NCBI RefSeq assembly: GCF_001896205.1
Contig: NZ_MPNU01000001.1
Location: 3,003,467 to 3,067,466 of the forward strand
Source of the DNA: Edwardsiella piscicida
GTDB taxonomy: Bacteria; Pseudomonadota; Gammaproteobacteria; Enterobacterales; Enterobacteriaceae
DNA: 64,000 nucleotides
Direction: 5' to 3'
Shown: positions 26,962 to 35,553 of the stretch, one piece after another
Numbering within the stretch: the stretch's first letter is position 1
How the letters are laid out: every line of letters starts with the position of its first letter
The notes under the pieces: generated by a model
What the model was told of the DNA's origin: nothing
What the model saw: only the letters and a program-made list of their open reading frames with translations
Databases searched by the model: none
Position numbers and translations under genes: made by a program

Positions 26962-29400
26962 CTATACGTCGGTATTCCAGATATCGCGGCAGTAGCCGCG
27001 GATGGTGTAATCGCTGGAGAAGCTCCCCATTCGGCTCATCCCCCGCAGGGTACGGCGATACCACTCGGTATGCCGGCTAAAGTCCAGCTGCGCCTGCTGG
27101 TGAGCGTGACGATAGCCATCAAAGTCGGCCAGGTGCATGTAGTAATCCGACGCGGTCAGCATCTCATACAGCGGGCGGAACAGTTCGCGATCGGCGCACA
27201 GCTCGCCGGACACCAGCGCGTCCAGCGCCATCTGCAGCGACGGCTGCTGGCTCAGCACCTCATAGGGTCGGTAGCCCTGCGCCTTCTTCTGGGCTATCTG
27301 CAGCGTCGTGTGGCCAAACAGGTAAAAGTTCTGCTCGCCGACCGCCTGACGGATTTCGATATTGGCGCCGTCCAGCGTCCCGATCAGCAGCGCGCCGTTC
27401 ATCGCAAACTTCATGTTGCTGGTGCCGGAAGCCTCCGTACCGGCCATCGATATCTGCTCTGACAGATCGCAGGCGGGGATCAGCCGCTCCGCCAGCGAGA
27501 CGCTGTAGTCCTCCAGAAACACCACGCGAATAACCCCGTTCACCCGCGGCAGCTGGCTGATGCGCCGCGCCACGCAGTTCACCAGCTGCAGGATCAGCTT
27601 GGCCAGGGTATAGCGCGGCGCCGCCTTGCCGGAGAAGAAGTAGATCTTCGGCGTCGCCAGCTCCACGCCCTCCTGCAGACGCTGATACTGGTAGATGATG
27701 TGCAGCACGTTGAGCAGCTGGCGCTTATATTCATGGAAACGCTTGGCGTGAACATCAAACATGGCCATCGGATCCAGGGCGATCCGGTAGCGGCTGTAGA
27801 CATAGTTACTGAGCGCCAGCTTATTGTCGGTTTTAATCCGCCGCACCCGATCCACGACCTGAGCGTCATCGCAATAGTCCGATAGCTGCGCCAAACGATG
27901 GGGATCGTCCAGCCACGCCGGACCGATAAGCTCGGTAAAAAACTGCGCCAGCGCGGGGTTGGCCAGCTGCAGCCAGCGGCGATGGGAGATCCCGTTGGTC
28001 TGGTTGACGAACTTGTCAGGGGTCAGGCGACTGAACTGCGGCAGCAGCATATCGCGCACCAGCTCGGAGTGGATGGCCGAGACGCCGTTGACCTTATGGC
28101 TACCCAGCGTCGCCAGATTCACCATCCGCAGGCGCTTCTCTCCGCTCTCATCGATCAGCGACAGCGATGGCAGCAGCGGCGCGGCATCATCGGGATAGCG
28201 ACGGCTGACCGTGGTCAGGAAACGGTGGTTAATCTCATAAATCAGCTGCAGATGGCGGGGCAACAGACGCTCCACCAGCGGCAGCGACCAGCACTCCAGC
28301 GCCTCCGGCATCAGGGTATGGTTGGTAAACGAACAGGTGCGGCAGGTCATCGACCAGGCCTCATCCCAGCCGATACGGTACTCGTCCACCAGCACCCGCA
28401 TCAGCTCCACCACGATCAGCGCCGGATGCGTATCGTTAATGTGCACGGCCGCCCACTCCGGCAGTCGGCGAATATCCTGGTGCTCGGCGAAGAAATCACG
28501 CAGCAGGTCGCGCACGGTGCAGGCGACCAGAAAGTACTCCTGAGTCAGACGCAGCTCTTTACCGGAGAGAATTTCGTCGGAGGGGTAGAGGATCTTGGAG
28601 ATATTCTCGCTGCCAATCTTCTCGCCGACCGCCTGCAGGTAGTCCCCCTGGTTAAAGATGAGAATATCGAAGGAGTCGGAGGCCGCCGCATGGTACAGAC
28701 GCAGGCGGTTAACCCCTTTATCCTCACCGCCGCTGACGTAATAGTCGTTGGGGACGCCCAGCAGCACCTTCCACTCCAACCACATCGGGTTATAGTTTCC
28801 CTGCGCGTCGAAGCCATGCTCTATGCGCCCGTAGATCGGAATGATCATGCTCTGGCTCGGATGCTGGATAATCCAGGGCGAGGCGGCCGAGTGCCACTCG
28901 TCCGGTTTTTCGATCTGCTGATCATTGATGATCAGCTGCCGGAACAGACCGTACTCATACTTGATGCCGTGACCGCTGGCGGCGACGTCCAGGGTCGCCA
29001 GCGAATCCATAAAGCAGGCGGCCAGTCGCCCCAGGCCGCCGTTGCCCAGCGCGGCGTCCGGCTCGCTATCGAACAGCGCCTCCAGCGCCTGCCCCTCGGC
29101 CGCCAGGGCCGCCTGCGCCGTTGCGTACAGCCCCAGATTCTGCAGGTTAAAACGCAGCGATTGGCCGATCAGAAACTCCATCGACAGGTAGTACACCCGC
29201 TTACGCTGCTGATGCGCGTGACGCTGCCGGGTTTGGCAGTAGGCATCATACAGGCGATCGCGCACCACCAGCGCCAGGGCGTTGAACCAGTCCCGCTGGC
29301 CCGCCGCCGCCGGCTCCATACCGACGCGATGGCGCAGCGCACAGACAATCTGACGCTGCATACGGCTTTCACTGCTCTCGCTTTCCGCGCTATAGGACAT
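26962..29400 (-). CDS. glgP: Glycogen phosphorylase
   Basis: This 812-residue GT35 enzyme releases glucose-1-phosphate from glycogen or maltodextrins using PLP. The PLP-lysine motif is EASGTSNMKFAMNGALLIG (near 660), and the N-terminal YLSMEFLIGQSL and GNGGLGRLAACFMDSLAT blocks are typical. Its length is nearer to E. coli GlgP (815) than MalP (797). It is away from any glgBXCA cluster. On the same strand, 124 bp upstream, ends a partner-switching regulatory module, raising the possibility of joint transcription. Confidence 0.92.
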   Translation of the reverse strand: MSYSAESESSESRMQRQIVCALRHRVGMEPAAAGQRDWFNALALVVRDRLYDAYCQTRQRHAHQQRKRVYYLSMEFLIGQSLRFNLQNLGLYATAQAALAAEGQALEALFDSEPDAALGNGGLGRLAACFMDSLATLDVAASGHGIKYEYGLFRQLIINDQQIEKPDEWHSAASPWIIQHPSQSMIIPIYGRIEHGFDAQGNYNPMWLEWKVLLGVPNDYYVSGGEDKGVNRLRLYHAAASDSFDILIFNQGDYLQAVGEKIGSENISKILYPSDEILSGKELRLTQEYFLVACTVRDLLRDFFAEHQDIRRLPEWAAVHINDTHPALIVVELMRVLVDEYRIGWDEAWSMTCRTCSFTNHTLMPEALECWSLPLVERLLPRHLQLIYEINHRFLTTVSRRYPDDAAPLLPSLSLIDESGEKRLRMVNLATLGSHKVNGVSAIHSELVRDMLLPQFSRLTPDKFVNQTNGISHRRWLQLANPALAQFFTELIGPAWLDDPHRLAQLSDYCDDAQVVDRVRRIKTDNKLALSNYVYSRYRIALDPMAMFDVHAKRFHEYKRQLLNVLHIIYQYQRLQEGVELATPKIYFFSGKAAPRYTLAKLILQLVNCVARRISQLPRVNGVIRVVFLEDYSVSLAERLIPACDLSEQISMAGTEASGTSNMKFAMNGALLIGTLDGANIEIRQAVGEQNFYLFGHTTLQIAQKKAQGYRPYEVLSQQPSLQMALDALVSGELCADRELFRPLYEMLTASDYYMHLADFDGYRHAHQQAQLDFSRHTEWYRRTLRGMSRMGSFSSDYTIRGYCRDIWNTDV

Positions 29401-29524
29401 AGCTGCTACCCCTGTTATCTCGGCGTGATACGCCGTGGGCTCTGCGGCGCGCTGCGCCCTGAGCCGTCGTTCCCTTCGCCATCGCCGACGCGCTATGCGC
29501 CCGGCCCGCGATCCCCGTCATGCG

Positions 29525-29965
29525 CTATGGCGCGCACGTACCGCCGCCCAGCGGCAGATACTTGATCAGCCGCTGCTCATTTCCTCCCGCGCTGTAGCGG
29601 TAGTGGTACTCATCGGTCATTTGGCGGATCAATAGCATGCCCATGCCATGCTCCGGCCAGCTGCACGGATCGTCCATCTGGGGATCCGGTGCCGTCGGCC
29701 GCAGCGCCTCGGCGGGGATCGGCTGCCCGCGATCGCGCAGCACCACCTCCAGATGTCGGGGGTGACGCGTCAGGGTTATCGCCACCGGATACGCCCCCGC
29801 CTGGCCGTGGCGCACGATATTGCTGAAGGACTCATTGGCAGCCAGCTCCAGCTGGAACAGCACATCAGGCGGCGCGCCGCTAAAAAACTCCTGCAGCGCG
29901 GCCCCCAGCGGGGCCAGGCTATCCAGCGTCGCCGCCAGCGGAAATGAATAGGTGCGCAGCTTCAT
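29525..29965 (-). CDS. RsbW/SpoIIAB-type serine kinase (HATPase_c_2)
   Basis: This 146-residue GHKL-fold protein resembles anti-sigma/serine-kinase switch proteins. The N-box is seen in QLELAANESFSNIVRHG (near 38-54), the G1 region in LRDRGQPI, and the G2-like lid EHGMGMLLIRQMTDE near 105-119. In known systems such a kinase phosphorylates the STAS partner and releases or traps a target. It lies 11 bp after the STAS gene. The target protein is unknown; no sigma factor gene is next to it. Confidence 0.85.
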   Translation of the reverse strand: MKLRTYSFPLAATLDSLAPLGAALQEFFSGAPPDVLFQLELAANESFSNIVRHGQAGAYPVAITLTRHPRHLEVVLRDRGQPIPAEALRPTAPDPQMDDPCSWPEHGMGMLLIRQMTDEYHYRYSAGGNEQRLIKYLPLGGGTCAP

Positions 29966-29976
29966 CGCCTACCGCC

Positions 29977-30315
29977 TCAGGCGCCGTGCTGCGCCAACAT
30001 CTGCTGGCGATCCGTACCGATATGAAAAACGCGATCCATCCGGGTGATGCGGAACATGCCCTGAATATTTTCATTCAGCCCGCATAGCAGCAGATCGCCC
30101 CGATTGTTTAATAGCTTCAGCAGCGAGACCAAGGCCCCCAGGCAGCTACTGTCGATGAAGTCCACCTGGCTGAAGTCCAGTAGCAGCCGATAGTGCCCCT
30201 GCTCGATCAGCGTAACGACGTTCTGACGAAATACCCCGGCAACCGACGCATCCAGGCGGCGGATCAGCGGTGAGACAATCGTCAGGCCATCCACTTCCTC
30301 TACGGCAAGATTCAT
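29977..30315 (-). CDS. STAS-domain anti-anti-sigma-type protein
   Basis: This 112-residue single STAS domain resembles SpoIIAA/RsbV. The phosphorylatable serine motif is DFIDSSCLGALVSL, with candidate sites Ser56 and Ser57. It begins within an ATGA overlap of the upstream phosphatase gene. It should cycle between a phosphorylated (kinase-made) and dephosphorylated (PP2C-made) form, the latter binding the kinase. Confidence 0.87.
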   Translation of the reverse strand: MNLAVEEVDGLTIVSPLIRRLDASVAGVFRQNVVTLIEQGHYRLLLDFSQVDFIDSSCLGALVSLLKLLNNRGDLLLCGLNENIQGMFRITRMDRVFHIGTDRQQMLAQHGA

Positions 30316-31577
30316 ATATTCTCCTCTACCCGTCCCTGCAGGTCATCGGCACAGCGGGTGATCATCAACAGTGAAATATCATCGGAAAAGCGCTGATGCG
30401 GGGTTCCCTCATCGGGGCTGTGCCAGCGCGAGAGAGCGGCGGCCAGCGTCTGCAGCAGCTGCGGCGCCGCCGCGTGGCTCTGCGCCTGCAGCTCACGGCG
30501 CAGGCGGAGCTCGCCGAACAGTTCGCCCTGCGGGCTGTCGCACTCGCTGACGCCATCGCTGTACAGACACAGCCGATCGCCGGGCGCCAGCGTCAGCGTA
30601 TGATCCTCATACGCAGCCCACTCAAACAGACCTATCGGCAGCCCGCCGTCGCCAACGCCGCTCAGGCTGCCGTCCGCCCGGATCCACAGCGGCGTAGGAT
30701 GCCCGGCCTGGCACAGGGCTATCTGACCGTTACGGGTATCCAGCACCCCATACACCAGGGTGAAGTAGCGCATGACGCCATCCTCCTGCGGCTCCAGGCA
30801 AAAGCGACGATTAAGCTCGCCCACCACCTGGTGCGGCGGCGCAGGCGCCTGGGCCGACGGGGAGAACAGCAGGCTGTGGGTCAACAGCGCGCTGTTAAAC
30901 TCCTGCGCCACCGACTGCGCCAGCATGGCGGCGCTTACGCCGTGTCCGGCCACATCCACGCAGTAGAACGCCAGATGATGCGTATCCAGCAGAACGTAGT
31001 TCAGCAGATCGCCGGACACATAGGCCGAGGGCAAAAACAGCCAGTCGGCATGGAAGCCGTTAATGGTTTGGTCGTGAGAGGGCAGCAGGTTGCGCTGCAT
31101 CGCGGCGGCGGCCTGCAGATCGGATTCGATCTGCTGGTAGGCATGGGCCAGCGTGGCGTTGCGCGCCGCCAGCGTGGCCTCCAGAGAGATGATGCGCTGG
31201 GCGGCATGCAGGCGACTGCGCAGCTGCCCCTGATTGAGGGGTTTCGTCAAAAAATCGTCGGCACCGGCCGCCATTCCGGCCAGCATATCCTCAGTCGACT
31301 GGCGGATAGTCAACAGGATCAGATAGATATAGTGACCGTAGTCTCCGGCGCGGATCGCCCGGCACAGCGCGGCGCCGTCCATCAGCGGCATCTCCCAGTC
31401 GCTGATCACAATATGCACCCGGTGGCTCGCCAGACACGCCAGCGCCTGCTCACCGTCCTGCGCCTCGATAACCCGGTATTGCCAACGCGCCAGGATCGTC
31501 GCCAGCAGGCGGCGATAGCCCGGTGAGTCATCCACAATCAATACCGTATCGGCAAGCAAGACGCTCTCCGCTACCAT
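30312..31577 (-). CDS. Response regulator with PP2C (SpoIIE-type) phosphatase output
   Basis: This 421-residue protein has an N-terminal receiver domain (DTVLIVDDSPGYRR, phospho-acceptor Asp60 in IVISDWEMP, Lys in FLTKPLNQ near 110), a short coiled-coil linker (residues ~135-165) and a C-terminal PP2C domain with metal-binding acids in YCVDVAGHG, CLYSDGVSE and SDDISLLM. It probably dephosphorylates the STAS protein coded next when its own receiver is switched. The start at 31577 is preferred because GGGGGA precedes it at good spacing; 31583 is an alternative. Its cognate sensor kinase is not adjacent. Confidence 0.87.
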   Translation of the reverse strand: MVAESVLLADTVLIVDDSPGYRRLLATILARWQYRVIEAQDGEQALACLASHRVHIVISDWEMPLMDGAALCRAIRAGDYGHYIYLILLTIRQSTEDMLAGMAAGADDFLTKPLNQGQLRSRLHAAQRIISLEATLAARNATLAHAYQQIESDLQAAAAMQRNLLPSHDQTINGFHADWLFLPSAYVSGDLLNYVLLDTHHLAFYCVDVAGHGVSAAMLAQSVAQEFNSALLTHSLLFSPSAQAPAPPHQVVGELNRRFCLEPQEDGVMRYFTLVYGVLDTRNGQIALCQAGHPTPLWIRADGSLSGVGDGGLPIGLFEWAAYEDHTLTLAPGDRLCLYSDGVSECDSPQGELFGELRLRRELQAQSHAAAPQLLQTLAAALSRWHSPDEGTPHQRFSDDISLLMITRCADDLQGRVEENI

Positions 31578-31736
31578 GGTCATCCCCCGGGACGCGCCCG
31601 CTGACGTAATAACCGAGTACCCTGTAGCAAAGATAGATAACAACCCGGCGGCTCACCAATTTTTCCGCCGTATTTTATCGTCGGGCGCGCGCTAAACGGC
31701 GCCGTCCGCACCGTGAATCATGCCCCCTGCGCCGCG

Positions 31737-32294
31737 TTAAAACTGCAGCCTCAGCCAGGCAAAATAGACGTTACCGTTATCATAGGTGCCTGGAATATAC
31801 GTCATTTGCAGCGTCAGCGGACCATAGCCGACGGAGGCCATCGGCAAGATCACCGGGATCGGGATATAGCGCCAGTTATCACGCATGGTCACCCCCACGG
31901 TATAGCCGGCGCCCCAATGAAAGTCCGAGCCCTCCAGCGGGCGCCAGGTTGCCTCCCAACCATAGCCGCCGATCGGCTCCCACTTATTAAACGAGTCTTT
32001 AAACGCCATCAGGTACAGGCCGTGCCAGTTACCCTTCTCATCCCAGCGGGACTGCCCAAAACCGGCGCCCCACGGACGCTCGTTGTAGCTATCGATCTTC
32101 TCCTGGCTATAGGCAAAGCGGGCGTGCCACGTAATCGCCGGCAGGTACAGATCGTAATGCTGCGGCTGTTCCCAGGTCTGAACAATATTGTTGCGTAACG
32201 TGTCCAGCATCCCGGGCTCAGCGGCAAAGGCCGCCCCAGTCAAAAAGAGGGGCAATGCCGCCAACGCGGCCAGAATATCATTATGCGTTTTCAC
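31737..32294 (-). CDS. pagP: Lipid A palmitoyltransferase
   Basis: PagP moves palmitate from phospholipid to lipid A in the outer membrane, giving resistance to cationic peptides. The 185 residues include a signal peptide ending AFA-AE, an amphipathic helix, and barrel strands. The active-site residues are visible: His in ITWHARFAY and Asp-Ser in [12 protein letters not shown]. The C-terminal Phe (AWLRLQF) fits an outer membrane barrel. A PhoP box 60 bp upstream supports PhoPQ control, as the gene name implies. Confidence 0.95.
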
Positions 32295-32353
32295 TAAAAC
32301 GGGTTCACTCTATTTTATTTAATGCAGGCGCTCATAGCATAACAATACAAACA

Positions 32354-32370
32354 CAAACCTTCTATAAACA
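32354..32370 (-). promoter_or_regulatory. PhoP box upstream of pagP
   Basis: On the minus strand TGTTTA-TAGAA-GGTTTG matches the PhoP consensus (T/G)GTTTA-N5-(T/G)GTTTA at 11 of 12 positions. It ends 60 bp upstream of the pagP start, where it could overlap or abut a -35 region. Confidence 0.8.
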
Positions 32371-32670
32371 AACAGCATCGCGCCAACAGAACGACACCGC
32401 CGATAACAATCAGTTTATTATCAATTAGATACAAATAAAAACACGGTGTTAAACTCGCCGCAGAGAATGCGATTAATATGCGCTAACGTATTCAAATTAC
32501 GATTTATTTGATGAACGAAGCACCGTGGTGCTATCCCTGAAAAGGATAATCCATGCGCTATAAAATAAGAGTTTTCTCACACAATAGGCATATTTCACTT
32601 TTATTGACTGCGTAGCCGCAGCGCGACCGCCCGCCCTTTCTGCCCGCGCCGTTGCCGCCCCGTAAGTTAG

Positions 32671-32679
32671 TGCTATGAT
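32671..32679 (+). promoter_or_regulatory. Candidate extended -10 element of gss
   Basis: TGCTATGAT fits the extended -10 pattern TGN-TATAAT with one mismatch in the hexamer. It lies about 100 bp before the gss ATG. No matching -35 is clear, so this is tentative. Confidence 0.35.
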
Positions 32680-32777
32680 GAATCCACCTCTGTCTGGCTG
32701 GCGCCAGCGACTTGCCATGACGGCACCCTTTTCACCCTGCCAGCCAGCTCCAGCAGCGTTATACTGAGGTCAGGATC

Positions 32778-34652
32778 ATGAGCGTAGATATCACCCACAA
32801 TGACGCCCCTTTTGGTACTTTGCTTGGCTATGCGCCGGGCGGCGTCGCAATTTACTCCTCCGACTATAGCACGCTGGATCCCCGGGTTTATCCCGATGAA
32901 GCCTCCCTGCGCAGCTACATCGACGACGAATATATGGGCCACAAGTGGCAGTGCGTCGAATTTGCCCGTCGCTTTCTATTTCTGAACTACGGCGTCGTAT
33001 TTACCGACGTCGGCATGGCCTATGAAATTTTCTCTCTGCGTTTTCTGCGTCAGGTCGTTAACGATAGCCTGCTACCGCTGCAGGCCTTCGCCAACGGTTC
33101 GGCGCGGGCGCCGGTCGCCGGCGCGCTGCTGATCTGGCAGAAAGGCGGTGAATTCAAGGATACCGGCCACGTTGCCGTCATCACCCAGCTGCTGGGCGAC
33201 CGGGTACGCATCGCCGAACAAAACGTTATCCACGCCCCGCTGCCGCCGGGACAGCAGTGGACGCGGGAGCTCACGCTGCAGCGACACCAGGGCCGCTATA
33301 CCATTCGGGACTCGTTTGACGACACCGAAATCCTCGGCTGGATGATCCATACCGACGACGCCCGCGACAGCTTACCCCAGCCCACCCTGGCGCCGCCGAT
33401 GATGGCGCTGCACGACGCCCGACGCAGCGATAAGGGGACCTTTGACGGCCGCTGGCTGAATGAAAGCGATCCCCTCGAAAACGCCTATGTACAGGCTAAT
33501 GGGCACGTCATCAACCAAAACCCGTATCAATATGTCACCATCAGCGAAAGCGCCGAACAGGAGCTGATCAAGGCCACCAATGAGCTGCACCTGATGTACC
33601 TGCACGCCACCGATAAGGTGCTGCGCGACGACAGTCTGCTGGCGCTGTTCGATATTCCCAAGATCCTCTGGCCGCGCCTGCGCCTCTCCTGGCAGCAGCG
33701 CCGTCACTGCATGATCACCGGGCGCATGGACTTCTGTATGGATGAGCGAGGGCTGAAGGTCTACGAATACAACGCAGACTCGGCCTCCTGCCATACGGAG
33801 GCCGCGCTGATCCTGCAGCGCTGGGCGAAGCAGGGCGACGGCGTACCGGGCTACAACCCGGGCGAGGATCTGCTCAACGAGCTGGCCGGTGCCTGGCGCC
33901 ACAGCCACGCCCGCCCGTTTGTCCACATCATGCAGGATAACGACGTCGAGGAGAGCTATCACGCGCTCTTTATGCAGCGGGCGCTGTCGCAGGCCGGCTT
34001 CGATAGCAAGATAGTCAAAGGGCTGGCGGCGCTGCGCTGGGACGCCACCGGTCAGCTGATCGACGACGAGGAGCGCCAGGTGAACTGCGTTTGGAAAACC
34101 TGGGCATGGGAGACCGCCCTGGAGCAGGTACGGGAGGTCAGCGATGCTGAATATGCCGCGGTGCCCATCCGCACCGGCCAGCCGGAAAACCAGGTGCGGC
34201 TGATCGACGTTCTGCTGCGTCCGGAAATCATGGTGTTCGAACCGCTGTGGACCGTCATCCCCGGAAACAAGGCGATCCTCCCGATCCTGTGGTCGCTGTT
34301 CCCCCACCACCGCTATCTCCTGGATACCGACTTTGAGCCGACGCCGGCGCTGATCCGCAGCGGCTACGCCGTTAAGCCGATCGCCGGGCGCTGTGGCAGT
34401 AATATCGATCTGGTCAGCCGCCATGAGGAGGTGCTCGATACCACCAGCGGGAAATTCCGCGACCAGAAGAATATTTATCAGCAGCTATGGTGCCTACCGC
34501 GGGTGGCGGACAAGCATATCCAGGTCTGTACCTTTACCGTGGGCGGTAGCTACGGCGGCGCCTGCCTGCGCGCAGACAGCGCATTGGTGATCAAGAAAGA
34601 GAGTGATATCGAGCCGCTTATCGTGCTCAAAGACAGTGAGTTTCTGAAGTAG
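32778..34652 (+). CDS. gss: Bifunctional glutathionylspermidine amidase/synthetase
   Basis: Gss makes glutathionylspermidine with ATP through its C-terminal domain and hydrolyses it through its N-terminal CHAP-type amidase. The 624 residues are near the E. coli length (619). The amidase nucleophile is Cys59 in HKWQCVEFARRF, with His in KDTGHVAVI (near 131). The synthetase ATP-grasp part includes GRMDFCMDERGLKVYEYNAD (near 315-335) and KPIAGRCGSN (near 540). A ribosome site precedes ATG at 32778. The conjugate guards thiols in stress. Confidence 0.95.
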   Translation: MSVDITHNDAPFGTLLGYAPGGVAIYSSDYSTLDPRVYPDEASLRSYIDDEYMGHKWQCVEFARRFLFLNYGVVFTDVGMAYEIFSLRFLRQVVNDSLLPLQAFANGSARAPVAGALLIWQKGGEFKDTGHVAVITQLLGDRVRIAEQNVIHAPLPPGQQWTRELTLQRHQGRYTIRDSFDDTEILGWMIHTDDARDSLPQPTLAPPMMALHDARRSDKGTFDGRWLNESDPLENAYVQANGHVINQNPYQYVTISESAEQELIKATNELHLMYLHATDKVLRDDSLLALFDIPKILWPRLRLSWQQRRHCMITGRMDFCMDERGLKVYEYNADSASCHTEAALILQRWAKQGDGVPGYNPGEDLLNELAGAWRHSHARPFVHIMQDNDVEESYHALFMQRALSQAGFDSKIVKGLAALRWDATGQLIDDEERQVNCVWKTWAWETALEQVREVSDAEYAAVPIRTGQPENQVRLIDVLLRPEIMVFEPLWTVIPGNKAILPILWSLFPHHRYLLDTDFEPTPALIRSGYAVKPIAGRCGSNIDLVSRHEEVLDTTSGKFRDQKNIYQQLWCLPRVADKHIQVCTFTVGGSYGGACLRADSALVIKKESDIEPLIVLKDSEFLK

Positions 34653-34658
34653 GTGCCG

Positions 34659-34688
34659 ACCTAAGCCCGTCAAGCGGCGGGCTTAGGT
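34659..34688. terminator. Hairpin after gss
   Basis: ACCTAAGCCCG and CGGGCTTAGGT form a perfect 11-bp stem with an 8-base loop, 6 bp after the gss stop. There is no U-tract, but the stem strength and place suit a transcript end or 3' stabiliser. Confidence 0.6.
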
Positions 34689-34695
34689 GCGACGG

Positions 34696-34800
34696 AGAGC
34701 CTATTCCAGCAGAGGCTGGCGTTGACACGCGCCGGACCGCGCAGATCCCCTACGCGTTCCCGCTCGTCAGACGCCTACGCTGACTGATGGGATAGGCTCT
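34696..34800. repeat. Long-range inverted repeat between gss and hdeB
   Basis: AGAGCCTATTCC (34696-34707) pairs with GGGATAGGCTCT (34789-34800), 11 of 12 positions plus partial flanking pairing. The arms enclose ~80 GC-rich bases with further short self-complementary runs. It could be a structured RNA, a long terminator or a decayed mobile element end. No coding frame is supported inside. Confidence 0.45.
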
Positions 34801-34864
34801 ATCTCCGTGACATCATGGGCATTGACCGCCATCCGCTCAGCGCAAAGGGCGTGCGCGCCCGGCG

Positions 34865-35197
34865 TTATTCTGAAACCAGCTCCTGGACCTGATTACGGAA
34901 TTCGACAATTTTCTTACCCGGCTCTTTTTTACAGACTTTAATCACCTTCGGCACCATGACCGTCTGTACCTTCTGCCAATCAACATAGTCGCCGTTTTTA
35001 TAGTCGCGATCCTTATTGACCACCCAGACCATCACCGGCGTCATCGCCTTCGGGTTCATCTGGGTAAACTCATGGCAAGTCATGGTTTCCGGCGTGGTTA
35101 CCGTGGCCATCGTCAGCTCCTGAGCGCAGGCGTTGCCAGCCAGTGCCAGAGTCAGCGCCAGTACGGAACCACCCATAAATGTTGTTTTACTTTTCAT
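34865..35197 (-). CDS. hdeB: Periplasmic acid-stress chaperone HdeB-like
   Basis: HdeA/HdeB-type proteins are small periplasmic dimers that unfold at low pH and hold other proteins in solution. This one has 110 residues with a signal peptide ending NACA-QE. Two mature Cys (Cys41 in TCHEFTQMNPKAMTPV, Cys89 in IKVCKKEPGKK) would form the family disulfide. The Met at 35197 follows AAGGAG. Similarity is closer to HdeB than HdeA. It sits downstream of a ClC-type transporter gene on the same strand. Confidence 0.88.
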   Translation of the reverse strand: MKSKTTFMGGSVLALTLALAGNACAQELTMATVTTPETMTCHEFTQMNPKAMTPVMVWVVNKDRDYKNGDYVDWQKVQTVMVPKVIKVCKKEPGKKIVEFRNQVQELVSE

Positions 35198-35553
35198 TGC
35201 AAACTCCTTATTAAGTAATATTCTCGCTAGACGCACTCGATACTGCTTCTTTTATAAATATCATTTTTATTCTGTTTGCATAATAAAAAGCAGTAAAAAA
35301 ACACCGGCACTCTGTACATCTTTTCGGACAGGCGTCCAGTGCCACAAATAGATTAGAAAGGAAGGGGGTAGATATAATCTATTTTTTATTTAAAAAATAA
35401 TAAAGCAGCGCACTTATCGACAATAAATCAAAATAAACTCTTCTTCCGCACGTACTGTATAAATTTATTTTTAAGCGACGAGATACATAGCGCGTCGATA
35501 TCACAGCGCACGCCGCAGAATATCATGCGCCGCCGCATTTTCACGCCGCGCCC
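35198..35553. other. AT-rich spacer upstream of hdeB
   Basis: This 356-bp spacer between the ClC gene end and hdeB is strongly AT-rich from 35198 to about 35480. It should contain the hdeB promoter. No operator for a known acid regulator could be named. Confidence 0.55.

Larger units (their letters stand above)
32295..32777. other. Divergent spacer, pagP and gss
   Basis: This 483-bp spacer holds the PhoP box for pagP and a candidate extended -10 for gss. The middle (32400-32590) is AT-rich without a gene I can support. Confidence 0.6.

Noticed and set aside
27898-29565. 555-codon open frame on the plus strand
   Set aside because: It is antisense to glgP, whose protein is unmistakable; the GC-rich codon pattern keeps the opposite strand open.
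34659-34800. CRISPR-like or IS-end origin for the inverted repeats
   Set aside because: There is no repeated unit series, no transposase and no target-site duplication.
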